Shown piece by piece: positions 36,501 to 47,800 of a DNA stretch of 64,000 bases (position 1 is the stretch's first letter; the number at the start of each line of letters is the position of its first letter). The notes under the pieces were generated by a model. The model ran no database searches, had not been told where the DNA came from, and saw only the letters and a program-made list of their open reading frames with translations. The translations under genes were made by a program, and so were the position numbers. This stretch comes from Pelodera strongyloides (Eukaryota; Nematoda; Chromadorea; Rhabditida; Rhabditidae): NCBI GenBank assembly GCA_036852015.1, contig JAANDG010000297.1, positions 109,294 to 173,293 on the forward strand, given 5' to 3'.

Positions 36501-37363
36501 ATTCTCTTTACTTGATAAATGATCACATGTTAACCTATTTATAGATTTGTGTAACCCGTGGAGAGCTGAGCAGAAGAAGCTCGATTCGAATGAGGACAAG
36601 GTCATGGAGTGGATCATCCGCCGTCTCGCAGAAGGCAAGACGAGAAAAAATCGACCGGAGCGATTCGAGCTCAAGAGACTGAGGAGGGCCGCCAAGAAGA
36701 TCAAGACCGGCAAGAAGTCCAAGTCGGGAGGGACGAAAACCAGGAAGGCTAAGAAGTCTAAGGTGTGTACTAACTTTGAACGTTTTTTTCTGTATTTTCT
36801 TGGGAAGTTTGGAGACATCACGACTAGTTCACAATAGTTTCCTCGCATTGTGAATGGTAGATGTTGGAGTCAAGATAACAATACAAATTGATTGGCCCGG
36901 TACCTTTTTGCGTATATCCCTAGGACCGGTTGGCACTAATGATTACACCGAATAACTCGAAACCCTAACGCTTTATTTGCAGCAAACCATCACGAAGAAG
37001 CTGCGAAGAGTCGGTAAGAAAACCGCAGCGATGACGAGTGTGCAGAAGACAGTGCCGACGCCGATCACTGGTAAAGCAGAGAAGCCCGATATGAAGAGCG
37101 CCCCGAAGATTGAGATGAAGATGAAGAGCGCACAGACACTGAAGACGGAGAAGCCAGCTCTGCCGAAGGTGGACCAGAAGAGTGTTGTGAAGACTGTCCA
37201 GAAGAGTGTGCAGAAGAGTGTACAGAAGAATGTGAGCAAGAGCGGTCCGAAGTCGCAGCCAGGAAAGAAGGTGTTGCCGAGTGGCAAGATCATTGGTGCA
37301 CGCAATGGGCCGGGAGGCCGCGCCGGAAGAGGACGTGGTCGCGGAGGACGCGGTGGCATATAA
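30590..37363 (+). CDS. Form A gene, copy 2 (complete, 10 exons, 481 aa): type I membrane protein, Cys-rich ectodomain, Lys/RG-rich tail
   Basis: Exons: 30590-30680, 30801-30955, 33351-33416, 33651-33707, 33940-34089, 35389-35552, 35756-35830, 36081-36169, 36545-36762, 36983-37363. All have GT-AG borders and the sum is exactly 482 codons. Residues 1-19 are a signal peptide (MRLLVFAALVLLCAGVVFA). The ectodomain has cysteines at about 34, 66, 99, 122, 129, 132, 135, 162, 189, 192, 197 and 224 and sequons near 59, 117 and 198. A membrane span lies at about 260-281, followed by positive charge, so the N terminus should be outside. The tail (about 200 residues) is Lys-rich, carries VQKS/VQKN repeats and ends in an Arg-Gly run. 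Intron 2 is 2.4 kb; most others are under 1.3 kb. The start is the only Met giving a signal peptide. Function unknown; surface receptor or adhesion protein is a guess. Confidence 0.85.
30956..33350 (+). other. Intron 2 of A2
   Basis: Contains part of a GCGTTCGGGAT-type foldback family near 31135-31230, an AGCGAAGTACGGC-type MITE end near 31831 and AT-rich sequence. An open frame at 32502-32747 has no counterpart in A3 intron 2, which argues against a gene. Confidence 0.5.
34355..35000. repeat. Degenerate ACTACTGTAAGCA repeats in A2 intron 5
   Basis: Many imperfect units of about 30 bp (RACTACTGTAAGCAYAAAAAC, AGACTAGAG). A1 intron 5 has only a few (about 330-480), so the tract has expanded or contracted by several hundred bases. 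Confidence 0.7.
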
Positions 37364-40317
37364 GGTGGGTAGTGTGACTCAGTATACCAAATGACCCCAC
37401 AAAACACGACGCGACTTAGATGTGGATGTGTCTAGATGTATTGAATCATTTCAGCTGAGCCTAGACTGAAAATTGAAATCATCTTTGTTCTTTAGGTCCG
37501 CCTACGTGTTCTCATCCGAAGATTGGTGCTGGAGTTGGAGATCACCTATCAATTCAACTCGAACAACCAATTAACAAGGATAGAGCCTCCGTCCGTTAAC
37601 TCTTATTTTATTTATGTTTTCCAGCCGCCTCGAATTATGTGTTGAACCCTTAGAGGCGCCTGCTCCCCTGCCATGGTCGTATTACCTTTGTCTTTGTAAT
37701 GTCGGATTTTTACCATATGTAGAGTAAAATAGTAAGGTTGTAGTCCCGCACGTTCTCCTCTTCTATAGTCGTACATTCACAGTTTGGGTGAAGTACTAGC
37801 AAAAGGTGTAGAATGGATCCTACCTCGTTCATAACTAATGAAACTAATTCTCCCATGAAAAGTAAGTTAATTGCTGGTTGCGCCTCATTAGGAAAGCTAC
37901 TCAAATTTAGTTTTTTTTTGTTATACGAGTTATCCTATTGATATTTGATTGTGCTATATTACACCTCCCTTAATATTATTTTATAAATAAAAATGTTTTA
38001 AAACACTTGAAACTTACTAAACGACAGTTAAGAGATTAGCTTAATTACTTAAAGCGAAATACCAGCCGGTTTTTGAAACGCATCTCAAATATCAGCGTTC
38101 TTGTTCAGTTATGCTAAAAGGGGTCTATTTTTTATTCAAATTTATGCTCATTTGCATATGAAGCATAGGAAAACAGGGGTACTCACTGCGTTTCAAAAAC
38201 CGGCAGGTATTTCGCTTTAACGCTGGCTCGCTCCGCATGTCCTTAGGCCTCACAACTTTAACTCATAGTTCACTTACGTGAAAAGGAAAACATGAAACGG
38301 TGTACCAATAGAACCTAATTCTAAGAATTACTAAACGCTACAGAAATCTGTTCAAAAGGTACACACTATGCAATACTATCGAGATCTATTCAAAATTGCA
38401 CTCACTTCTAACATAAAGGCACATAGGCTCAAAACAACGGTTTCATACATGGAAAGGACTGGAACTGGCATGCACAACTGACAAATTAACCCAAGGTAGG
38501 CACACGGAATATCAATGATGCCGTAACATTCAAAACATAATAATAAGAATTCATCAACATCAAATTCATTTATTCCGAACCAATCGAACGAATAATAATC
38601 AGAAACAATATACCACATGAAATATTAAATATAATCAGCGCCAATAATCGCTTTAATCGTGGTCTGATTAGCTGTACATCGAAAGTGACAACCGATGTTG
38701 CTAGAAGCTGGAAACCACATCGTCAACATCATCGATCTGAAGATAACATGGATTAGAATTCAAAAAATATCAGTGATAACAACCGACTAAACTATGCCAC
38801 CGACCGGCATCAGCATAAACATAGCGTATACGTAGATAAGAATTATGACGCGACCAATCTCACAAAGAATCGAAAGTTACAGTACCGTTATTCCAAATAT
38901 CTCAATGTCGTTAGAGTGTTCGTTCAAGTCAGTCATGATGCGCCCATTAGAGTGCCGATACGGCCAGAAGACAACAGCCGCAGACAAGAGAGAATCCTAA
39001 ATGAACAGAATGAGCGAAGCGAAACATATATCACCAGATCAATAGAACTGGTACGAATGCTAACTCAGATCAGAGATACCAACACTTCAGACAGAAATAT
39101 AAAACTGTGAAACATTTGTTTCTAGCGAAACGTCAGTTTTACAATAATACCCGACGATGATAGAGACTAATATAAACACAATGCAGTACATCGGGCAATT
39201 CTCAATGATAATAAGGCCCAATAACATGGTTAAACATCCACAACAAACTAGTTATAAGGTGGAATTGTACGGGGATCAGAACATTCGGTTGATAGATTCG
39301 ATGCAGCTGTCTTCGAATCGCATCGTTATGGTCCATGGAATCATGCCACACGACAGCAGAACACAACAAGCATAAGTTAGCCAGCGCTCCAGTCCTCCGC
39401 TTCTGCCCTCGCCTGAAAGAAAGAAAATAGATTAAGCCTTACGTGCATACCAAAAGCAGGCATGTGGAAGGTCAAAAGGTTGGCCTTTTGGACCGGTCAA
39501 AAGGTTAAAGCAAAACCAAATACACAGTATTTGATCCCAGTTAGATTGACATCCATAGAAAAACAGGATAACAACCCAGACCACGGAAAATCCGTCCTTA
39601 GCCAGTTACAAAAAGGATGATAGCTTTCGCAACAAAAAAAAACATCTGGTGGCCGGTCACTGTCCATCTTGCGACCACACGGTGAACGTTGACGGTGGCT
39701 TTAGAGAACACTTGGTCCAGACATGGCCAACAAATGTGGAAATGGGTTGCCCACGACCAACGAGACGGAACGAAAGATAACCGGTGTGTGTAGCGATAAA
39801 AGAAGAAGGCAAGTGCAGCTTACCCTATGAAAGTACTGATCCGGCTTGAGATCCTTGCACTGTTGTTTCATTCCTTCCACAGCAATCCATATTGTGCTCC
39901 TTGCATTGTAGTTTCCTGCCTTCAACATCAACGACTGTATGCATCCTCACGTCGTTCGGCACAGCGTGAGCCGGCCAAATATCCGGATCTGCGTGAACCT
40001 AAAAGACAGAATCATAAAAGGAAGACTTGGGAAAAGGAAACATCTGTTGAAAAAAAAAACGAGAGCAACGTACACTAATAATAAAAACGGACCAATCATT
40101 TCAAAGCAACACGCATATGGAGCCGAACACGCCCAAAACCAGACTGATATCATGTACCATCGATTGATGAAACTGGTGTTGATTACGATTATTGATCGTT
40201 GATTTGAAAAAAGAAAAAGTACGGTACTCCTACTGCTGAATACTGTGCTGAGCAGATTATGAACGCAGATGTAGTTAACACTACGATATATTACAAAATT
40301 ACGAATTTTGAAATCCA
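37364..40317. other. 3' flank of A2, no confident gene
   Basis: Counterpart of 2795-6260. AATAAA at 37986-37991. Carries the private TTAA MITE (38053-38216) and the empty Mutator site (40060-40068). Confidence 0.5.
38053..38216. mobile_element. TTAA MITE, AGCGAAATACC family, with known empty site
   Basis: 164 bp flanked by TTAA on both sides (38049-38052, 38217-38220). The paralogous position near 3487 reads ACTTAACGCTGG without the element. TIRs of about 30 bp (AGCGAAATACCAGCCGGTTT). A TA duplication with one more base in each TIR fits equally well. No coding capacity. Confidence 0.88.
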
Positions 40318-41873
40318 CAAAAAAAATCAGTGCTAAGGCCTCGGTGGGAGAGGGTGCGGGCCCAACAGGGTCTATATCAAGGGTGTAGTTAGGGGTCGCG
40401 CCGACCCTGACGGTTTTGAAAAATGTGTGGTCACGTCCACTTTCACGACGAGGCTGCGGGCGAAGCTTCAATCCAACGACCGTGTAACGCGGGGTGTGAC
40501 TAGGCTGAAAAGACACGTTGCGCCTTAGACCCTGGCGCGTCGCCTGTCGGCAAAATTTAAATTTCGCCAAGTTTTTTTTGATTACCCAAACCCTTATTCT
40601 ATTATTTTGTTGATATGTGTGCGTTCGTTTGTTGTTGTCATATGTTGTCATATGATAGTCTATGTATGCTACTTTCATCTGTTTGACATTTAGGTGCATG
40701 TACCAGCGGAAGAATGCTTTATCTATTAGACAACACTTTGGACAAAACCGAAACAAACGGAAAGGTAACTAGTTTAGGTATTTGAAAAGAGATACTTACG
40801 AGAGTGGCTCTGTAGTTTCCTCTCATTCTTAACTTTTAGCCACTCCATCCGAGAACGAGCGAGGAACCTCGAAAACGAACTGAATAGGAGGCGAAGATGC
40901 GGAGTACAAGTATGAGAAGGGAATGCTGATGCTGTCTGTGAATTCAATGTGGTCAGAGGTCAGACCAATCTCGGAAGGTATGTATATTTTATTAGTGCTT
41001 GATTATTCAAAATGTAATGGAAATACTTGTATTATTATACTATTCTGCAAGTATCATTGTAGGGGCGGAAGCAAACACGAGCTACGTTCGGGACGTTCCT
41101 TGTACCTGGAATTTATCACCCGGAATTTATGCTTCATCCATGATGTAGAAGGTTCGTACAAGCTTTACAATTGCGCTTCATTTTAGTCTACATTCTACGC
41201 TGGTCCACTAGTCATACGCGGTGTATGCGTTTCGTAAGCCCTAGTTAAATTTTTAGGAAATTGACATAATACTTCTGTTTGCTGTATACAAACTATATTG
41301 TGCGATTCGAAACTACAACTGCTAATGTATTTATTTTGGCACCGGATTTCCTCACATTTACTTCTGCTTTAGGGTCGGTATCCTACCGTTGGGAAGGATT
41401 ACAATTTTGGATTCGCGGCCGGCCCATCCGTCGACGAATATGCTATTTTTGTTGTTGCTGTGATTATTTTTTGTCTATATGTAATAAAGAATATTAAATT
41501 TTCCCGGTTTCTGTGAATATGGTACGAAATGGTGTGCACCATGCCATGTGGGGGTACAGAGAACTGTAATTGGAGAAATACCACTGATTTGAATGAAGGT
41601 TGAGAAAGCTGCAGAAGTGAAAGACAGCTGGAGCGGTTAGATATGGAGAGGCGTAGACGGTTTGAGATACAATATCACGGGTGCGGGCGAGGCCCAATAT
41701 CGGGGTGCACCACGGTAAAATCATCATATCAAGGGCACGGGCGAGGCCCAATATCGGGGTGCGCCACGGTAAAATCCGTCACCCTTGCTGCACTGGTCAA
41801 AAATAGGGGTGTATCACCGACACTGTCTCGCTTGATAAGAGTTGGGCCCGCAACCTTGCCCATCTTGCCCTGA
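40318..41873. other. 1.55-kb insertion private to copy 2, with possible exons of a membrane protein
   Basis: Copy 1 (near 6270) runs straight across this point. Inside, after an acceptor-like CTGCTTTAG, the plus-strand block 41373-41527 reads YPTVGKDYNFGFAAGPSVDE followed by AIFVVAVIIFCLYVIKN and a stop, which looks like a C-terminal membrane exon. Upstream blocks near 40917-40978 (EYKYEKGMLMLSVNSMWSEV) and 41063-41150 have splice-like borders, but a stop interferes in one of them. A 48-bp tandem duplication (41679-41776) lies near the right end. Function unknown; probably a fragment moved with an insertion. Confidence 0.35.
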
Positions 41874-42518
41874 GGTGCCGAAAAATTTGTATGCCGAAAA
41901 CCAAGTATGCCGAAAATTTGGAACTACACGAGAATATTTTTTTAGTTTTTCATATTACATATGCAGGTTTCGGGCACAAATACGGTAGTAATGACAGAAT
42001 CACGCCGAATGTTTGGGATACTTGAAACCCCCATGCAATATTCGAGGACCTCAAAAAGTTAAAAGTGTAGAATCTGGCTAGCGGCCGGCCCCGCCGCTAG
42101 CCATTCTATGTTGAATATCTCTGTATATAATGTGTTGTAGATATTAAATATACACAGAGAATATAGCCATTATACTTTATCCTTGGACCATGGCCAAGAG
42201 CTGACGCTCTTGGTCAATGCACACACACAACTCTAAAGGCAATTTGTGAGAATAGTGTTTTTCGTGTTAATTCCCATCTTCTTCGTATAAAACCTTAATC
42301 TTTTGAATGCCTTTATACAGGTGGTATTTTGCATAGTTCACTAATTCTCTAAGCCTTTGCAACGGGTGAACTCATTTGCTGACAGTTCTCTGGTTTTATC
42401 CGTGCGACATTTGGTGACCAAGTTTCGTTGAAAACGGCCACTAAATGTTCACCAACCAGTTAATCACGAACCAGTCACCCTGTTTTTCGACTGCTTTCCT
42501 GTGGCGACATTCGATTTG

Positions 42519-42842
42519 AAACGTCCTCTCTTCGCAGTCAGCCGACCCGAGTTCGAATCCAGCCACAACACTCACTCAATGTCACCGAGGCGGGGAAAAT
42601 CGAGGCGAATCCCCCATTGCCTAGCTTGAAGACTTCGAGGGATTGGTCCTTTCGTCTCGTCGTCAAACACTCTGTATAACTCCACAAAACCTCATTGGAA
42701 AGAATCTGAAGAAAAAATCTCCCCTCCACGCATTCCCCCGCGGATTGAAGAAGCACGACGCTAGAAACCTTCCGAACTTGTTCCATGTACTTGGTTGATG
42801 TTGTATATGATTGATTGTATGTGTGAATAAAGTAGTGATATA
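42519..42842 (+). mobile_element. SINE-like insertion private to copy 2
   Basis: About 320 bp absent from the paralogous position near 8315. It starts with a truncated tRNA-like T arm (CCCGAGTTCGAATCCAGCC) and ends GTGAATAAAGTAGTGATATA. The flanks GATTT.. and GATATAACTAGCC suggest a short, slightly altered target duplication. Confidence 0.65.
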
Positions 42843-43778
42843 ACTAGCCACTTTAATTTAATGGACTAGTTCAACTTTGAAGGAGATGGTCAATAGTTGG
42901 AAGTATACACCGGGGCACCAAACTGACGGTGTTCCCACCCCGGTGGCAAAAATCGTCGTCTACGACTGGGGTCGAAACGAGCACCTGTTTCAAGTTATAT
43001 TCATACTACAAAATTCCTTGTTTTATTATATTCCGTATGCCTAGCTATTGTCATTATTGGCATAAATTTTTTTGTCTTTATTATAATGAATGGCTCCGAG
43101 GAGTTCATCGAGGAGTTTCGAATTCATTGAAGAAGCAGGTAACGAACCCAGTGCAAAATCCTGAAATACAATGCGCTTGTAAAACTGTATCGAACGCACA
43201 GCTGTGGATTTTACCAAATTCCGTCCAGAAGTGTGCATGCAACTCTGCATCCAATTTCTGTACTGCAAAAAATTACACTGCATCTTCAAGAATACATCAT
43301 ATTATTAGATAATACTTCAAGAAAGAATCGAACTAGTACTGAAAAAGCGTCATGCTTCAAATCATCGAATTAGTATCAGAAAAGGGTCATTCCCATCGCT
43401 CTCCCCATACATATATCCCCCACTCAATCTGGGTCCTTGTTGCTGAGGTCACCGGCGAGGCAGGTCTGTTTGAGTTGGGCCCGCTAGCTTTTGGTAAATA
43501 CGAATTGAGGTGAGCTGCGAGGGGAAAATCGGAATAAAAAATACTGCGCGATTGATGACGGATGCAGGATCTTGCGGCCATTTTCTCAGAATGAAGACCG
43601 GCCCTCTAAACCCGCACTCGAAATGTTAGCCTTGCGGAAATTTTATAATAAAAATGCGCGGCTGTCAGTGTTTTGGTGAACCTTGGGGCGGATGTGTTGT
43701 GTTAGCTGGACGAGGTCCGGATAATTGTGAAATATGATAAATTGATATAAAGGGGTTTCAAAGTATCCTGAAAATTTA

Positions 43779-43852
43779 CCGTATTTTGGAACTACGCGAG
43801 AATATTTTTTTATATTTCATATTATATATGCAGATTTCGTGCAGAAATACGG
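43779..43852. mobile_element. Small MITE, CCGTATTT...AAATACGG family
   Basis: Paralogous-segment copy of the element at 9222-9302, with both inverted ends intact, so the insertion predates the segmental duplication. Confidence 0.6.
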
Positions 43853-44712
43853 TAGCATTGACAGAATCACACCGATTTTTTGGGATACTTTGAATTTTGA
43901 ATCCCCGTAAAGCGTGAGAGAATGAAATTGGTTTGACTGTTTAATTATTTGAAAGATACTCGGCTTTACACGATTCAGTTGCAGATAGTTGGGTTTATAT
44001 CTATACTCAACTTATGCTGTAAATTCTTTGTGACAAGTTGATATGGGTTAGTTTTTTTATGTAAAGCGTTTCTCGTCAGCTTCTCCTCCTTTAAAAGGGT
44101 TTGTTTATAATTATTAATTGCTACAGTATTTCAAGGCTTGAATTGGAAGCTGGTATAGGTAGTCTTTATAAGTTGGTACATTTCTAAATATTCATTAGTC
44201 TCCCACACAGTCAGCACTCAATCTCATTAGAAATTTCATTTGTTCCAAGTTTTGGGATAAACAGAATCGCTGAGGATATGTTTGTATAGATAAGATCAAA
44301 GAAACCGATTTGTAGTAATATGAATGAAGGGTCAAGAACAAATAATATAGAATATAGACCTAGTAGAAAGTAGAAAGTATGTTTGCTTCTTACGAGTGGG
44401 AAGCGGAAAATCGACCTTCAATAATAATTATCCAACATCCTAGGAACAACGCTAAACGGTGACGGTGCGCCGCGACGGTTTGGCGGGTGCGCGGCGAAGA
44501 AAAACGCGGAGCGCCTGAAGTAAGTTGCTAACCCCCTTCTGCGTTCGGTTCGCGTATGTTTCGCTAGGTCTTTTGCCAAGCTTCCCCGTACTTGTCAGCC
44601 TGAGCCAGATTCGAACAATCGGGCGTGACATATGCGCACTCGTGTAAATTAACACACAATAATAAAAAAGTCACATATACAAGCGTAGAGCAAAATAAGG
44701 CAAAATATAAAA

Positions 44713-44750
<38 letters not shown>

Positions 44751-44819
44751 TTTTCTATTTTTATATTATTATTGTTAATTTCTTGCATACATGTCTTCCT
44801 GATTGTCCTCGAGTAAAAA

Positions 44820-47800
44820 TCAACATAAACCGCAGGTTCTAAAATAAATAAATATTTTATTTCTACAAGAGAATGCCCCATTATTGTTCAAGATTCAACA
44901 ACACGGTTACCAGAGGCAATATTCCGCACGGGGAATTCCCCGTCTTTTTCTCTGTGTGTCTCACATTCGAATGCTATTTTCTGTCCCCAGAGAATATTTT
45001 CCCAAGGGAATCGGTGTGCGAATACGGCCTCTTCGGGGTAGGGCCAGCGCGGTCTGGAGCAATGAAAAACTAAACTGGTTGAATCGGTTGAATGTAACTT
45101 TCAAAATAAAAGCGTTCGTCGCCAACGCAAGAATGTCACTTACCCACCTACTGAGCCATATTCATATTCACCACTCCGATTCCCTCGGAGAAGTATCCCT
45201 TGGGACAGAAAATAGCATTCTAATGTGATATACGTAGAGAAAACTACGGGGAATTCCCCATGGGGAATTGAGTGGTGAATATGGCCTCTGGAGACAACAT
45301 TTCCATCAATTTATTATTGGTTTCAATGTATCCTAAAAATGCCATGGATTCTGTCAAAACTACCGCATTTCCACGCGATACCTGCGTATTTAATATGAAA
45401 AATTCAAAAAATATTCTCGTGTAGTTCCAAAATACGGAAAATTTTCAGCATACTTTGAAACCCCATAAGTGAACTTACATTATAACAGTGATATAAAGTA
45501 GATTCCAGTAGCATTTCCCACACGTGGATCGATCATCTTTTCCGGTCTTTGTTTCACTTATTTCTCCTTCTTTTCCTTCTTCATACAGAAGATGGAACCT
45601 ATAATCTAATGATTAGATATATTTCTTACCATTTTGAATTAGGATAAGAGAGTTTTTTCTCAGTTATTAAATAACAATAATAATTTATTACACCGCAAAG
45701 GTGCGCACAAACATACATAATTAAGACAATAAATACAGTTAAGACAGAAAAACGGTAATAAGGGACATAAGGTACGTGTGTAAAGGTAAGCGGAAATGCT
45801 GGGGCATCGAACAAAGGTAGATACATATGGCAGTCTGCAGGTCTGCACTGCATCATACGTTCTACGTTCTATGTTTGACGTTACGTAGTACTGAACGACG
45901 TCGCCTAACTCGCAAGACTTCTTATTTATTGTTAGGAACAGGTCAGAAGAACCCGTTGTTGAACCAGTCTTGAATAAAGAGCACGCTCTTGTAGTTTAGA
46001 AGTGCAAGTTATGTACCGTAGGTATTCGCACATGAGTTTCAATTGTTCTTCCGTTCTTCCAGATTCTCTCACAATTAGCTGGTCATAATTTGTATATTTT
46101 GCTTCCGGAATTAGATCCGTCAGTTGACAATAATTGATGAAACTGTGATGCCATGATCCGAAAGATGCATTCTGAAAAGCGTTTTCGTATTCGCAGAGTT
46201 GTGAGATACGTGTGTCAATTAATTGTTTCGTCCACAGAACAGTTTTTATTAAAGCGAAATACCGGCCGTTTTTTGAAACGCATCATGGACAACTGAATTC
46301 TTACGTGTTTATGTTAATTTTGCTCGAATTTAGCTCGATTTTTTTATTCTAATATATGCTCATTTGCACAAGCTGCATAAGAATACTGCTGGATATGTTT
46401 CAAAGAACCGGCCGGTATATTTCGCTTTAGGGGCGCCTACCCTAAATTGTCCCGTTGCAATATACTTCACACAATACGGTAGGTCGTCTCCATAATACTC
46501 CATAATATTAAAACATCCATCTTCGTCGAGACAAAGTTTCTCATATACATTTTGGACCCAATATCGTCGCATTTGTCGATAATTGTAGCATTCTGTAGTG
46601 ATCTCCTTCAGCTTCTAAATAACTGCGTTATGCGTAAGTTTGCAAGCAGAAATGTTAGTAGCAAGACCAAGGTGGATAACGTTGTATGAATGGTGTTCTG
46701 AATCTCTACAGCCGTGTTTGTGAGTAGCGCACCCGACTCTCAAACCAGGAGGGCGGGGGTCCGATCCTGGCTAGGTGCTCAAGATGACATTTCGCTTTCT
46801 GAATGCAAAGAAAATCACCGGGCGCTGTAAGCATGCCGGATCGGCAGGCATGCGAGAGAGACCGTATCTTCATGGTATCATACAAGTCGTGTCAACCCGG
46901 TGATTACCCCGCAACTCTTTAAAGTTTTGACGTGTTTTTATGGTTACAAATAAGTACGTCATCAAAGCAGCAGCTGATGCTGGAATCACAGTCAAAGGCT
47001 TTTGGGTGTTTAGAAGAGAGGCGAGATGGGAAGCAATCAAAATAACCAAAATAAGCGCATTATACCTGATAGCCGCAATTGTTGACAAGTGTGACTAAGA
47101 ATAAGAATGGAACTAATAAGAGATACATTGGTGGAGTCTTATGCACAACAAGTATGCCGACTTACCCAGCAAGTTTCGTCATCACTGTGAAATCGCTCAA
47201 AATATTCAACAAAGGTAGATCCTATCTAAACATACAAGATACACAGACACTATTCATTTTTCACGAGGAGGATATGTTGCCGCATGCATCCCTAGCATGT
47301 TCGTTAAAGCGAGCTACCCATCGATTTTCGAAATGCAACAAGGACAACTGCAGTGTTATGTATTTATGTTAAAGCGAATATGTATGCGGTCAAAATGCGC
47401 AAAAAAACACGTAACTGGTGTTTCCATACCGGACATGCATTAAATAGACGACTGAATATGTAGATTCGAATTTGCATGCCCTGCCTATTGAATCTTGCTA
47501 TCCGCATGCAAAGTTGAAATTTGCTCCATTGACACTGGCGGGCAAGTCAGGGTTTCAGTAAACGCGTTTACTATGGAAAAGGTGAACTTTGAAAATCATT
47601 TCCTTTTAATTGGGAAACGTTTGACAACTTTTTTTTGTTGTTTCCTTAATGGGGAACACGCATTCTATTAACACAGCTTAACTTCAAAAAGGGCCTACAT
47701 ATTCCCTTTAAGTGGGGTTGATTTGGTCGATTTTGTTATTTTAAATTATGCTCATTCACAAATGCTGTATAATATAAAAAGAGTTAGGGCGCGTTCGGGA

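Larger units (their letters stand above)
41874..44819. other. Intergenic, counterpart of 6.3-10.3 kb
   Basis: Holds the CCGTATTT-type MITEs, a GCTAGCGGCCGGCCCCGCCGCTAGC-like palindrome near 42080-42105, the SINE-like insertion and a 33-bp poly-T tract (44717-44749). No gene recognised. Confidence 0.45.
34033..46770. repeat. Segmental duplication, copy 2 (partner 1-12620)
   Basis: This is the partner of the first 12.6 kb. It begins in exon 5 of A2 only because the window starts there, so the true duplication probably extends further upstream. It ends near the tRNA-like sequence at 46711-46778. The offset drifts between about 34.0 and 34.7 kb because of the private insertions listed separately. 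Confidence 0.85.

Noticed and set aside
39947..40756. 269-residue minus-strand frame
   Set aside because: It crosses the border of the copy-2-only insertion at 40318, so it joins unrelated sequence; no recognisable domain.
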